In this document: piece by piece, positions 8,603-19,928 of the stretch
Layout of the letters: every line of letters starts with the position of its first letter
Position numbering within the stretch: the stretch's first letter is position 1
From: Arthrobacter sp. MMS18-M83
Lineage (GTDB): Bacteria > Actinomycetota > Actinomycetes > Actinomycetales > Micrococcaceae
Assembly: GCF_026683955.1 (NCBI RefSeq)
Contig: NZ_CP113343.1
Location: forward strand, 1,736,001 to 1,800,000
DNA: 64,000 bases
Direction: 5' to 3'
Made by a program: the position numbers and the translations under genes
Notes under the pieces: model-generated
Told to the model about the DNA's origin: nothing
Seen by the model: the letters and a program-made list of their open reading frames with translations, nothing else
Database searches by the model: none

Positions 8603-8718
8603 AGTTGATAATACAAGTTGGCGCGGCTTGCTACCCTATATTTCCAACCGCGAAGATAAACGATGCATGAACCATCGAGTACCGAAAGTAAAGTCTCGGT
8701 AAACTTGTATATATAAGT
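8603..8718. promoter_or_regulatory. Divergent promoter with two candidate GntR operators
   Basis: AGTT-GATAATAC-AAGT at 8603-8618 touches the GntR start, and ACTT-GTATATAT-AAGT at 8703-8718 precedes the FAD oxidoreductase. Both contain ACTTGTAT or its complement and begin 100 bp apart, like the pair at 1443 and 1543. The region is notably AT-rich for this genome. Autoregulation and shared control with phnD are inferred. Confidence 0.5.
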
Positions 8719-8730
8719 AACACCCCTGGC

Positions 8731-9975
8731 TTGATTCCGCTCTTCAAGCAGTCCAATGTCAATGGTGTGAATATCCAACCTTCCCCATCCGGCGGCATCC
8801 CGGCGACGCCATCGCGCTCCGATGTTGTGATCGTGGGCGCCGGCATCGTCGGGCTCGCACACGCCGCTCATGCCGTTGCCAATGGCCTGAGCGTGACCAT
8901 TCTTGAGCGCGACCACCACGCCGTAGGCGCCTCAATCAGGAACTTCGGCCACTGCTGCGTCACCGCCCAATCCGGAGAGCTCTACGAATTGGCACAGACC
9001 TCCCGCAAATACTGGCTCGAGTTTGCAGCCCTGGCCGGTTTCTGGGCCGTCGAATCCGGTGCCGTGGTGCTCGCCCGGACCGGCGCCGAAATGGCGGTGC
9101 TCCAGGAGCTGTCCGCGGCCCGCGAAGAGGGCCAGGTTGAGCTGCTCTCCCCCGACGGTGTGCGGTCCCGGCTAAGTTCCGGTACCGGAAGCACCACGCC
9201 CGACGACGGCGGAACGGCCCCTGCTTCCTGGCCCGCGTTGGTGGGCGGCGCCTTCCTCCGGGACGACTTGCGGGTGGACCCCCGGACCACGGTCGCCACC
9301 CTCGCCGACTGGCTCGGCCGCCAGCCCGCCGTCGACATCCACTGGAACACCGCTGCCCTCGGCTTCGAAGACAACGCCGGCCAGCCAACGGTCCGCACTT
9401 CCCGTGGTGACTTCCATGGCAAGCAGGTGTTCGTCTGCGTGGGCCACGACGTCGACTATCTGTTTCCCTCGCTCGCCAAGGAACACCGGATCGAACGGTG
9501 CGCACTGCAAATGTCCCGCGCCGCCCAGCCACCAGGGCTGAAGATCGATCCTGCCGTCCTCACTGCTACGTCAATGCTGCGCTATCCGGCCTTCACGGAA
9601 ATGCCGGCCGCGGCCGCGCTGCGCGCAGAAGTGGAGCAGGACCGGCCGGAGCTAATGGACATCGGAGCGAACGTGATGTTCACGCAACGTCCCGACGGAA
9701 CGCTGATCCTTGGCGACTCCCACTACTACCACCGCACGGCCGCACCGTTCATGGATGAAACCGTGACCACCATCTTGAACAAGGACATCGAATCGGCCAT
9801 CGGGACGCCCTTGGACGTCATCGAGCGCTGGCAGGGAATCTACGCCTCCAGCTCAATCGCCCCCATCCTGGTCCGCGAAACCCAACCCGGTGTCACGGTC
9901 GTCTCGGTGACCTCCGGCGTCGGAATGACCCTGTCCTTTGGACTCGCACACCGCAATATCTCCCGGCTTTACTGA
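8731..9975 (+). CDS. FAD-dependent oxidoreductase, TIGR03364-like (proposed aminophosphonate oxidase)
   Basis: 414 residues if the TTG at 8731 is used, or 402 from the GTG at 8767; neither has a clear SD. The dinucleotide-binding motif VIVGAGIVGLAHA begins about 16 residues after the inner start, and a DAO-type fold follows (VSVTSGVGMTLSFGLAHRN near the end). This clade is known to co-occur with phosphonatase-like hydrolases and phosphonate transporters and has been proposed to oxidatively deaminate an aminophosphonate to the aldehyde used by the hydrolase. Here it is divergent from the GntR/hydrolase pair. Confidence 0.75.
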   Translation: MIPLFKQSNVNGVNIQPSPSGGIPATPSRSDVVIVGAGIVGLAHAAHAVANGLSVTILERDHHAVGASIRNFGHCCVTAQSGELYELAQTSRKYWLEFAALAGFWAVESGAVVLARTGAEMAVLQELSAAREEGQVELLSPDGVRSRLSSGTGSTTPDDGGTAPASWPALVGGAFLRDDLRVDPRTTVATLADWLGRQPAVDIHWNTAALGFEDNAGQPTVRTSRGDFHGKQVFVCVGHDVDYLFPSLAKEHRIERCALQMSRAAQPPGLKIDPAVLTATSMLRYPAFTEMPAAAALRAEVEQDRPELMDIGANVMFTQRPDGTLILGDSHYYHRTAAPFMDETVTTILNKDIESAIGTPLDVIERWQGIYASSSIAPILVRETQPGVTVVSVTSGVGMTLSFGLAHRNISRLY

Positions 9976-9994
9976 GCGGTTCTTTCCTTAAACG

Positions 9995-10056
9995 CAACTG
10001 GCTCGCAGTTGTTGTCGCTATGACTTCTCAAAACGACAACAACTGCGAGCCAGTTG
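9995..10056. repeat. 62-bp palindromic dispersed repeat, copy 1
   Basis: A perfect 23-bp inverted repeat (9995-10017 and 10034-10056) encloses a 16-nt loop and is followed by GGGTGGG. A related copy with identical arm and loop lengths lies at 25035-25096. The position between convergent genes suggests it also acts as a terminator. It is a REP-like element. Confidence 0.85.
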
Positions 10057-10067
10057 GGTGGGGGCGA

Positions 10068-12476
<2,409 letters not shown>

Positions 12477-12497
12477 TCATCGATTGGCAGGACAATC

Positions 12498-13490
12498 ATG
12501 ACAAAGAAATCACTCCCCATCACCGGTCTCCTGAGCCTCCTTACCTCCGCCGTTTTGACCCTCTGTGCCGCTGGAGGGGCGGCAGCCGCAACGCCTTTTA
12601 GTGCGGTTTCGAGCTTCGCAGCGACTGGGACGCCGCAGCTCGTCAGCCTGGCAGCAACAAATACCGATCCCACGGCGTATTGGACTCCCGAACGGATGCG
12701 AGCAGCAATCCCCGGCGACGTCCTCGCGGGAAAAGCCCTCGCACGCGGTGGCGCCTCCAGCATTGCCGGTGACACTGTCGAAACCGGCCCGCCCGTGAAA
12801 ATCGAAAGCGCCAAGGGTGGCGTCCCGAGCCTGCATGAGGACGAAGACCCCATTGACCACGTCGGCAAGGTCTTCTTCACCATGGGAGCATTCGCGTACG
12901 TCTGCTCAGGCAACGTAGTCGTGTCGGAGAACGACAGCACAGTGGCAACTGCGGGCCACTGCGTAAACGAGGGTCCCGGAGCGTTTGTCCGGAATTTCGT
13001 CTTCGTTCCGGCCTATCTCAATGGCACGGCGCCCTACGGCATTTGGCCGGCCAAAGCCCTTTACACCACCACTCAGTGGCGCACCGCTGGCGATATCCGC
13101 TATGACACCGGCTTCGCGGTCACTGCCACGCTGAACGGCAAGCACTTGGCCGACGTCGTCGGTGCGTCCGGCGTGGAGTTCAATGCGGACCGGGGCCTGA
13201 GTTACCAGGCGTTTGGCTACCCTGCCGCCCCACCGTTTGACGGCCAATCGTTGAAGAGTTGCTCGGGTGACGCCACCAAGGATCCCATCAATCCACAGTT
13301 CAAGGCGCAGGGCATTCCCTGCGATATGACCGGAGGATCATCTGGCGGCCCGTGGATGGTCGACTCTGAGCACGACTCCTTCCAGAACTCGATTACAAGC
13401 TACGGCTACCTTGGCGGCCCGGCCGTGATCTATGGGCCTTATTGGGGCTCCGTCATCCGGGATGCCTACGAGCTGGCGTCCACCTCGTAG
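12498..13490 (+). CDS. Secreted trypsin-like serine protease
   Basis: 330 residues. A signal peptide (MTKKSLPITGLLSLL to GGAAAA, about residue 30) and a short pro-region precede an S1/V8-like protease domain. The catalytic triad can be placed: His in VATAGHCVNEG, Asp in DIRYDTGFAV, Ser in MTGGSSGGPW. Two Cys residues near the catalytic Ser may pair. The ATG at 12498 has AGGA upstream; ATG 12468 lacks an SD. The product is probably exported for extracellular protein breakdown. Confidence 0.85.
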   Translation: MTKKSLPITGLLSLLTSAVLTLCAAGGAAAATPFSAVSSFAATGTPQLVSLAATNTDPTAYWTPERMRAAIPGDVLAGKALARGGASSIAGDTVETGPPVKIESAKGGVPSLHEDEDPIDHVGKVFFTMGAFAYVCSGNVVVSENDSTVATAGHCVNEGPGAFVRNFVFVPAYLNGTAPYGIWPAKALYTTTQWRTAGDIRYDTGFAVTATLNGKHLADVVGASGVEFNADRGLSYQAFGYPAAPPFDGQSLKSCSGDATKDPINPQFKAQGIPCDMTGGSSGGPWMVDSEHDSFQNSITSYGYLGGPAVIYGPYWGSVIRDAYELASTS

Positions 13491-13568
13491 CGCTCACGGC
13501 ATGTAGCCATGGACATGTCCCCCGCCAGCTCTCAGCACAGGACATATGGCCACTATGCCCAGTCCTGA

Positions 13569-13623
13569 CCACCAAAAAAGGACATGTCCTCCGGGGAAGG
13601 AGGGCATGTCCATTTTTTGGTGG
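13569..13623. terminator. Bidirectional terminator between the protease gene and purH
   Basis: Arms of about 24 bp (13569-13592 and 13599-13623) with an A-run on one side and TTTTTT on the other enclose a GGGGAA loop. Both arms carry GGACATG, and two more GGACAT copies lie just upstream (13510-13550). It serves both converging genes. Confidence 0.8.
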
Positions 13624-13634
13624 AGCGGGCGGAC

Positions 13635-15305
13635 TTAGTGGAAGAAGTGGCGTGCACCCGTGAAGTACATCGTGATCCCGGCAGCGTTGGCCGCGGCAAT
13701 GACTTCCTCGTCGCGAACTGAACCGCCAGGCTGCACGACGGCGCGGACGCCGGCGTCGATCAGGATCTGCAGGCCATCGGCGAACGGGAAGAACGCGTCG
13801 GAAGCAGCCACGGCACCGCGTGCGCGTTCAGGTGCGCTGCTCGCGTCGGCATTGGAGGCACCGCCGGCACCGTCGACGTCGGACTCCACCTGAACGCCCA
13901 AGGTGTTGGCACGCTCAACGGCCAGCTTGCAGGAATCCAGGCGGTTGACCTGGCCCATGCCGATGCCCACTGCGGCACCGTTGTTGGCGAGGAGGATCGC
14001 GTTGGACTTGGCGGCGCGGCACGCGGTCCACGCGAACGCGAGGTCAGCCAGCGTGGCGTCGTCGGCGGGTTCGCCGGCGGCAAGGGTCCAGTTGGCCGGG
14101 TTGTCGCCGTCGGCGTCCACCTTGTCGGCCTGCTGGACGAGGACGCCACCCGAGACCTGGCGGATCTCCGTCGGGTAGCGGCCATAGCCGTCCGGCAGCG
14201 CCAGAAGGCGAATGTTCTTCTTCTTGGACAGGATTTCAACAGCTTCCGGCTCGAAGCCCGGGGCGATGACAACCTCTGTGAAGATTCCGGCGACGGTTTG
14301 GGCCATTCCCGCAGTGACAATGCTGTTGGCAGCGATAACGCCGCCGAAAGCGGAGACCGGATCGCACGCGTGGGCCTTGGCATGGGCGTCTGCGATGGGG
14401 TCGGCGGCATCTGCGGAACCGACGGCCACGCCGCAGGGGTTGGCGTGCTTGATGATGGCGACAGCCGGCTCGGAGAAGTCGAACGCGGCGCGGAGGGCGG
14501 CGTCGGCGTCGACGAAGTTGTTGTAGCTCATGGCCTTGCCGTGCAGCTGGTCGGCCTGGGCGATACCAGCGGGCGCGGCCTTGTCCACGTAGAGGGCCGC
14601 CTGCTGGTGCGGGTTCTCGCCATAGCGCAGCACCTCGGAGCGTTCCAGGGCCAGGCCGGCATAAGCGGGCCAGTCGATGACGCCGTCGCCGTCTTCGTCG
14701 AGGAACTGGCTGGCGGTCCAGGTGGCAACGGCGGTGTCATACGCTGCGGTGTGCGCAAATGCCTTCGCGGCGAGGCGGCGGCGGGTCTTCAGGTCGAACC
14801 CACCCGCAGCGGCGGCTTCAACCACGGCGCCGTAGAAGTTGGGGTCAACCACGATCGCGACGGCGGCGTGGTTCTTGGCGGCCGAACGCACCATTGCGGG
14901 GCCTCCGATGTCGATCTGCTCCACAACGTCGTCCTGGGCTGCGCCGGAGCGGACGGTTTCCACGAACGGGTAGAGGTTGACCACCACCAGGTCGAACGGC
15001 TCGATCTCCATCTTGGCGAGCGTTTCCATGTGGGCAGGCACCCGGCGATCGGCCAGGATGCCACCGTGCACGCGCGGGTGCAGGGTCTTGACGCGGCCAT
15101 CGAGCATCTCCGGGGACCCGGTGACTTCTTCGACCTCCTTGACCGGAATACCGGCTGCGGCAATCCGCTTCGCGGTGGAGCCGGTGGAGACGATGGCGAC
15201 TCCTGCTGCGTGCAGGCCCTTCGCGAGCTCCTCCAGCCCCGTCTTGTCGTAAACCGAGATCAGTGCACGGCGGATGGGAACACGGTCAAGCTGCGTCAAG
15301 CTCAC
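13635..15305 (-). CDS. purH: Bifunctional AICAR transformylase / IMP cyclohydrolase
   Basis: 556 residues; catalyses the last two steps of IMP synthesis. The N-terminal cyclohydrolase part opens with [20 protein letters not shown] and the transformylase part contains [11 protein letters not shown]. The GTG at 15305 starts VSLTQLDR, the usual PurH position; the much longer upstream open frame is the antisense of the kinase gene. In many Actinobacteria purN lies directly before purH. Here purN is 3.5 kb away, with three opposite-strand genes in between. Confidence 0.95.
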   Translation of the reverse strand: MSLTQLDRVPIRRALISVYDKTGLEELAKGLHAAGVAIVSTGSTAKRIAAAGIPVKEVEEVTGSPEMLDGRVKTLHPRVHGGILADRRVPAHMETLAKMEIEPFDLVVVNLYPFVETVRSGAAQDDVVEQIDIGGPAMVRSAAKNHAAVAIVVDPNFYGAVVEAAAAGGFDLKTRRRLAAKAFAHTAAYDTAVATWTASQFLDEDGDGVIDWPAYAGLALERSEVLRYGENPHQQAALYVDKAAPAGIAQADQLHGKAMSYNNFVDADAALRAAFDFSEPAVAIIKHANPCGVAVGSADAADPIADAHAKAHACDPVSAFGGVIAANSIVTAGMAQTVAGIFTEVVIAPGFEPEAVEILSKKKNIRLLALPDGYGRYPTEIRQVSGGVLVQQADKVDADGDNPANWTLAAGEPADDATLADLAFAWTACRAAKSNAILLANNGAAVGIGMGQVNRLDSCKLAVERANTLGVQVESDVDGAGGASNADASSAPERARGAVAASDAFFPFADGLQILIDAGVRAVVQPGGSVRDEEVIAAANAAGITMYFTGARHFFH

Positions 15306-15426
15306 AAAAGTCTCCGTCTTATATCGCGGGATTCCACGGTTGCTGGGGATACGGACGAGTTTATCGTGTTGTGGCTGCTGTTCGTTTTTTCGAGACTTGC
15401 CGCCGCCCGCAACATAAGGTTGGGCC

Positions 15427-16353
15427 ATGGAATCCGCAGAAGTGATTTTGGTGGCCGACGTCGGCAAGAGCCGCTGCAGGATTGAACTCAGGCAGGGCGA
15501 CAAGGTCTTGGGCTCAGCAGACCAGCAAGGCTTCCCCGGTTTGGGCATGGACAACGGAGCCCGGTTCGCCTCCGAACTGCTTGCGGACACCGCAGCCATG
15601 CTGCCCGGAGGGCTTCCAACTGGTTCCTTGCGGGGAATCGGGGCCGCTGTGGCCGGGGTGGAGGCCTCCGCGGCGAACTCCAAAGAACTCGCCGTCCTGC
15701 TTTCCGAACGCTTCAAAGTCCCAGCCGCGGTCCTCTCCGATGCCACTGCGGCCCAGCTCGGCGCCTTGAACGGCGCACCCGGGACAGTGCTGATTGTGGG
15801 TACCGGGGCCGTTGCCTTCCGCTTTGACGACGCCGGGACCCTGCACCGCGCCGACGGTTGGGGACCGCTATTGGGCGATCGCGGAAGCGGCCGCTGGATC
15901 GGACAGCGGGGCCTGCAGTCCGCACTGCAAGCGCACGACGGCGGACCGGCCACTTCGTTGCTCGACGCGGCCGCGGCACTGGTCGGCTCGCCAGAGCAGC
16001 TCCCGGCGTGGCTCGCCGAGTCCGACAACCCGGCCCGGACGATGGCGCGCTTCACGCCCGAGGTGCTGCGTGAAGCGGAGGCGGGGGACGCCGTCGCACG
16101 CGACATTGTGGACGAAGCGTGCAGGCTTCTCGTGAACACCGTCTCCCTCGCATCGGGCGAGACCAAGCGGGTGGCCCTTCTTGGCGGCGTCGTGAAATCG
16201 AAGTTCTTTGGCGGGCTCTTGCACAACGCGCTCGCGTCGGCTGGGATTGAAGTGGTTGCGGCGCTCGGCGATGGAATGGACGGGGCCGCCCTCGCTGCGA
16301 ACCGCCGCGGGCTCCTTCAGGAAAGGTACATCCACCGTGACGGAACAATCTGA
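15427..16353 (+). CDS. BadF/BadG-type N-acetylhexosamine kinase
   Basis: 308-residue ASKHA-fold kinase of the BadF/BadG/BcrA/BcrD group. The phosphate-binding motif is [14 protein letters not shown] at the N-terminus, with [13 protein letters not shown] and [14 protein letters not shown] further on. Members phosphorylate N-acetylglucosamine or N-acetylmuramic acid (MurK). Overlap of its last 17 bp with murQ favours a role in phosphorylating MurNAc/GlcNAc from cell-wall turnover. It is the first gene of the three-gene cassette between purH and purN. Confidence 0.8.
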   Translation: MESAEVILVADVGKSRCRIELRQGDKVLGSADQQGFPGLGMDNGARFASELLADTAAMLPGGLPTGSLRGIGAAVAGVEASAANSKELAVLLSERFKVPAAVLSDATAAQLGALNGAPGTVLIVGTGAVAFRFDDAGTLHRADGWGPLLGDRGSGRWIGQRGLQSALQAHDGGPATSLLDAAAALVGSPEQLPAWLAESDNPARTMARFTPEVLREAEAGDAVARDIVDEACRLLVNTVSLASGETKRVALLGGVVKSKFFGGLLHNALASAGIEVVAALGDGMDGAALAANRRGLLQERYIHRDGTI

Positions 16354-17293
16354 CGCAGCTTCCCTCAGTGGCGAGGGGCTCGCGGAACTCCGCTCCGAGC
16401 TCGCAGGCCTGCAGACCGAGGCAGCGTCGCCAGCGCTCAGCGAATTGGACACGATGGGCACGGCTGAGCTCGTCGCAGCCATGAACGAGCAGAACCGCGG
16501 GGTCCCGGCCGCCGTCGAACAAGCCAGCGAGCAGATCGCGGCAGTGGTCGACGCCGTAGCGGAACGCCTCGCCCGCGGCGGCCGGCTGCTCTACGTCGGT
16601 GCCGGAACGGCCGGGCGGCTCGGAGTATTGGACGCGAGCGAATGCCCACCCACCTTCGGCACTCCCCCAGGACTCGTCGTCGGGATCATCGCGGGCGGCA
16701 CTCAGGCCATCCAGAAACCGGTGGAATACGCCGAGGACAACGCCACGGCCGGAGCCCGCGACCTGCACGATATCAGCGTGACCGAGGCGGACGCCGTCGT
16801 CGGGATTTCGGCTTCGGGACGCACGCCATACGTGATCGGCGCCCTCGAAGAAGCGCGCAGCCGCGGGGCATTCACCGCGTCGCTCGCCTGCAATCATGAT
16901 TCACCCATCAGCAGGCTGGCGGACGTGGCGATCGACGTGGTGGTCGGTCCCGAGTTCGTTGCCGGTTCGACTCGGCTGAAAGCCGGCACGGCGCAAAAAC
17001 TCGTCCTCAACATGATCAGCACACTCGCCATGGTCAAGCTCGGCAAGACCTACGGGAACCTCATGGTGGACCTGCGCGCCACCAACAACAAACTGCTCGC
17101 GAGGTCCCAGCGGACCATTCAACATGCCACGGGCGTGGACGCGGAGACTGCGATTCGCGCCTTGAATTCTGTGGGTGGTTCCGTCAAGGCGGCCATCCTG
17201 GTGGTGCTGACGGGCATCGCTCCCGGGCAAGCGAAGAGTGCTTTGGACGAGGCCGGGGGCTTCCTGCGAAAGGCGATCCAGAACCACGGATAG
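16337..17293 (+). CDS. murQ: N-acetylmuramic acid 6-phosphate etherase
   Basis: 318-residue SIS-fold lyase that splits the lactyl ether of MurNAc-6-phosphate to give GlcNAc-6-phosphate and lactate. Matching blocks are YVGAGTAGRLGVLDASECPP, then the GISASGRTPYVIGALE loop, and KLGKTYGNLMVDLRATNNKL. The GTG at 16337 lies inside the end of the kinase gene, indicating translational coupling. The family starts at about this position. Confidence 0.93.
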   Translation: MTEQSDAASLSGEGLAELRSELAGLQTEAASPALSELDTMGTAELVAAMNEQNRGVPAAVEQASEQIAAVVDAVAERLARGGRLLYVGAGTAGRLGVLDASECPPTFGTPPGLVVGIIAGGTQAIQKPVEYAEDNATAGARDLHDISVTEADAVVGISASGRTPYVIGALEEARSRGAFTASLACNHDSPISRLADVAIDVVVGPEFVAGSTRLKAGTAQKLVLNMISTLAMVKLGKTYGNLMVDLRATNNKLLARSQRTIQHATGVDAETAIRALNSVGGSVKAAILVVLTGIAPGQAKSALDEAGGFLRKAIQNHG

Positions 17294-17313
17294 AGTTTTC
17301 CCCAGGAGGGGAA

Positions 17314-18666
17314 ATGAACACGTACACAACCGTCCCGAGCGGCGAGCGGGTAGTCCAGGAGCTTCCGTGGCGGTGGAAGGTCCAGGGCAGGATTTTCCTG
17401 ATCGGCGGCCTCGGCTTCATGTTCGATGCGTGGGATGTCACCCTCAACGGCATTCTCATTCCGCTGCTTTCCAAACACTGGTCGCTGCAACCTGCCGACG
17501 CCGGGTGGATCGGCACCGCCAACCTGATCGGCATGGCCTTGGGCGCCTTCGCCTGGGGCACCATCGCGGACACGATCGGGCGTAAGAAGGCATTCACGGC
17601 AACCCTCCTGATCTTCTCCATCTTTACGGTGCTGGGAGCTTTCGCCCCGGACATCGTTTGGTTCTGCATCTTCCGTTTGATGGCCGGTTTCGGGCTTGGC
17701 GGCTGCATTCCCGTGGACTATGCCTTGGTGGGTGAATTCACGCCACGGAAGCAGCGTGGCAAGGTACTCACCGCGATGGATGGTTGGTGGCCCGTGGGCG
17801 CCGCCCTGTGCGGCTTCATTTCGGCCGGGCTCGTCGCCGCCTTCGCGGACTGGCGCCTGACCATGCTGGTGATGGTCTTGCCTGCCCTCCTGGTCTTCTG
17901 GGTCAGGCGGAGCGTGCCGGAATCGCCCCTCTTCCTCATCCGCAAGGGCCGGCGCCAAGAGGCCGCCAACGTCATCGACAGCCTTGTTGCGGCCACAGGC
18001 GCCGAACCCCACGCCTACAGCCTGCCCGCACCCCAGGACGCACCGCGCCTCTCGACAGGCAGCGCATGGCAGCAGCTGCGCCGCCTTTGGCAGTTCAATT
18101 GGAAGATTACGACGGCGGCCTGGGCCCTGTTTTTCAGCATCCTTCTGGTCTACTACTTGAGCTTGACGTGGATGCCGCGGATTCTGATCGGCGCCGGGTT
18201 CGAAGAGTACAAGGCGTTCGTCACGACAGCCGGGATGGCCGCCGTCGGACTCCTGGGCGTGGTGGTTGCTGCGGTGCTCGTGGAGCGGGTAGGCCGCAAG
18301 TGGATCCTGGCTATTACCGGTCCGTTGTCGGCATTGACCTTGGTGATCGTTTCATTGGTGGTGGACATTCCCGACGCTGCGGTGTTCTGGTTGCTGGCGT
18401 TTGGCTTCGTTGTCCAGGTGGCCATCCCGGTGCTCTATGCCTATGTGTCCGAGCTCTACCCCACCGAGCTGAGGGGCTCAGGCTTCGGCTGGGCGTCCAC
18501 GTTTTCGCGGATTGGAGCAGGCGTCGGGCCACTCGTGTTCGCGTCGTACTTCTGGCCCGAGTTTGGCCTGGCCACGTCTTTTGCCCTGGCTGGCGGGCTG
18601 ATCGTTCTGGCTGTGCTGTGGATGGCGTTGTTTGCACCGGAAACCAAGCAGCTCGACCTCGACTGA
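17314..18666 (+). CDS. MFS transporter, probable cell-wall sugar importer
   Basis: 450-residue 12-helix major facilitator of the sugar/aromatic-acid porter type. The MFS motif after helix 2 appears as GTIADTIGRKKAF, the motif after helix 4 region as EFTPRKQRGK, and the second-half motif as VERVGRKW. An AGGAGG-type SD precedes ATG 17314, 20 bp after murQ. Position after the kinase and murQ suggests it brings in N-acetylmuramate or a related sugar; this is context only. Confidence 0.75.
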   Translation: MNTYTTVPSGERVVQELPWRWKVQGRIFLIGGLGFMFDAWDVTLNGILIPLLSKHWSLQPADAGWIGTANLIGMALGAFAWGTIADTIGRKKAFTATLLIFSIFTVLGAFAPDIVWFCIFRLMAGFGLGGCIPVDYALVGEFTPRKQRGKVLTAMDGWWPVGAALCGFISAGLVAAFADWRLTMLVMVLPALLVFWVRRSVPESPLFLIRKGRRQEAANVIDSLVAATGAEPHAYSLPAPQDAPRLSTGSAWQQLRRLWQFNWKITTAAWALFFSILLVYYLSLTWMPRILIGAGFEEYKAFVTTAGMAAVGLLGVVVAAVLVERVGRKWILAITGPLSALTLVIVSLVVDIPDAAVFWLLAFGFVVQVAIPVLYAYVSELYPTELRGSGFGWASTFSRIGAGVGPLVFASYFWPEFGLATSFALAGGLIVLAVLWMALFAPETKQLDLD

Positions 18667-18731
18667 GCATGCCCCCTGTCCGTGGCTACGGATGGACATA
18701 GCAGTAATATGTCCCTCCGCAGCGGCCAACG

Positions 18732-18850
18732 GTGGACATGTCCCATGGGAACCTGGGCCCAAGTCCATTCCTGGCAGACAACAGTGGGCATGTCCCATGG
18801 GAACCTGGGCGCATGTCCATTCCTGGCGGACAACAGTGGGCATGTCCCCC
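18732..18850. repeat. 52-bp tandem repeat, about 2.3 units, between convergent genes
   Basis: Units start at 18732, 18784 and 18836. Each begins GTGGRCATGTCCC and contains a GGACATG/CATGTCC pair that can fold. Related GGACATG-rich sequence lies at 13505-13623, so the element marks both ends of the kinase-murQ-MFS cassette. It is probably REP-like and also a terminator for the MFS gene and purN. Confidence 0.8.
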
Positions 18851-18864
18851 GGAGTGCCCGGGAC

Positions 18865-19437
18865 TTAGACGTGCTTCCCGGCCGCGAGCTCTGCGAGGGT
18901 GCGGACCAGGAGCCTGCGCTCCACCACCTTGATGCGTTCGTGCAAGGTGTCTTCGGTGTCGTCCGGGGCGATTTCGACTGCTTCCTGGGCGATGATGGGC
19001 CCGGTGTCCACGCCGGCGTCGGCCCAGTGGACAGTGCAGCCCGTGACCTTCACCCCGTAGGTCATGGCATCGCGGACTCCGTGGGCGCCGGGGAAGGCGG
19101 GCAGCAGTGCGGGGTGCGTGTTGAGGTACTTGCCGTCGAAGGCATCGATGAATTCCGGGCTGACAATCCGCATGAACCCCGAGGAAACCACCACGTCCGG
19201 GTTGTACGAGGCAACAGCCTTGGTGAGCGCGGCGTTCCAGTCTGCCCGGTCTGCGTAATCCTTGAAGTCCACCACGAAGGTCTCCAGTCCGGCCTCCGCG
19301 GAACGTTCCACACCGTAGGTACCCGGCCGGTCGGCACCAACTGCTGCAATCTCAACGTCAAGATCGCCTGCCTTCACGGCATCGATAACTGCTTGGAGAT
19401 TGGAACCGGTGCCGGAGACGAGGACAACAATGCGCAT
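18865..19437 (-). CDS. purN: Phosphoribosylglycinamide formyltransferase
   Basis: 190-residue GAR transformylase (10-formyl-THF dependent), third step of purine synthesis. The opening MRIVVLVSGTGSNLQAVIDA, the NTHPALLPAFPGAHGVRDA block (catalytic His in the HPALLP segment) and GAxVHWADAGVDTGPIIAQE-type region (here GCTVHWADAGVDTGPIIAQ) are diagnostic. Its neighbour on the far side is a PerM-like gene, the arrangement seen as perM-purN-purH in mycobacteria. Confidence 0.95.
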   Translation of the reverse strand: MRIVVLVSGTGSNLQAVIDAVKAGDLDVEIAAVGADRPGTYGVERSAEAGLETFVVDFKDYADRADWNAALTKAVASYNPDVVVSSGFMRIVSPEFIDAFDGKYLNTHPALLPAFPGAHGVRDAMTYGVKVTGCTVHWADAGVDTGPIIAQEAVEIAPDDTEDTLHERIKVVERRLLVRTLAELAAGKHV

Positions 19438-19475
19438 TGCACTAGCTTATGGGTGGCTCGCGTAGGCTGGAAAAC

Positions 19476-19898
19476 ATGAATTCCGGCGTTGGACCCAGCC
19501 CTCAGCAGCATCCACAGAGCGAGGCTGCCAAGTCAGCGCTTGCAGTTACGCAAACGCTTTTCAGGTCATTCCTGCTAACGGTGCTCGGCGCCGTCTTCGT
19601 CTACATCCTGAACATCAGCTACGTCTGGCTCAGTGGCATCCTCACGGTCATCGCGGGGGTACTTGGGGTGGTGGTCCTCGTCCGGACCATCAGGTTCAAG
19701 CAGCCCCGACTGATACTGCTCGGCACCGTCTCCGGGCTGGTAGTCACGGCCATTATGTGCCTGCTGGTTCTGACGGCTGTCGTCTTTTTCCAACAGATCC
19801 GCGCATTGCAGGACTGCGCGCGGACCGCGCTGACCATCCAAGCCCAAGACTCCTGCCAGGTGGACTTCAAGAAGTCGGTTCCTTCCGGGCTGCGCTAG
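19476..19898 (+). CDS. Small membrane protein, function unknown
   Basis: 140 residues with a polar N-terminus and about four hydrophobic segments (FLLTVLGAVFVYILNISYVW; LTVIAGVLGVVVLV; LILLGTVSGLVVTAIM; LLVLTAVVFF). Two Cys in the short tail (DCARTALTIQAQDSC) could form an external disulfide. ATG 19476 is preferred over 19449 on spacing to GGCTGGAA. It lies divergent from purN and ends just before the convergent perM-like gene. Confidence 0.65.
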   Translation: MNSGVGPSPQQHPQSEAAKSALAVTQTLFRSFLLTVLGAVFVYILNISYVWLSGILTVIAGVLGVVVLVRTIRFKQPRLILLGTVSGLVVTAIMCLLVLTAVVFFQQIRALQDCARTALTIQAQDSCQVDFKKSVPSGLR

Positions 19899-19928
19899 CC
19901 CGGCGCAAGCCAGGGCGAGCCGGGCAGC

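Noticed and set aside
13635..16226. 863-codon extended purH frame
   Set aside because: PurH begins at GTG 15305; everything upstream is the antisense of the kinase gene.
18732..18850. CRISPR array
   Set aside because: Only 2.3 units of a 52-bp tandem repeat, with no unique spacers and no cas genes.
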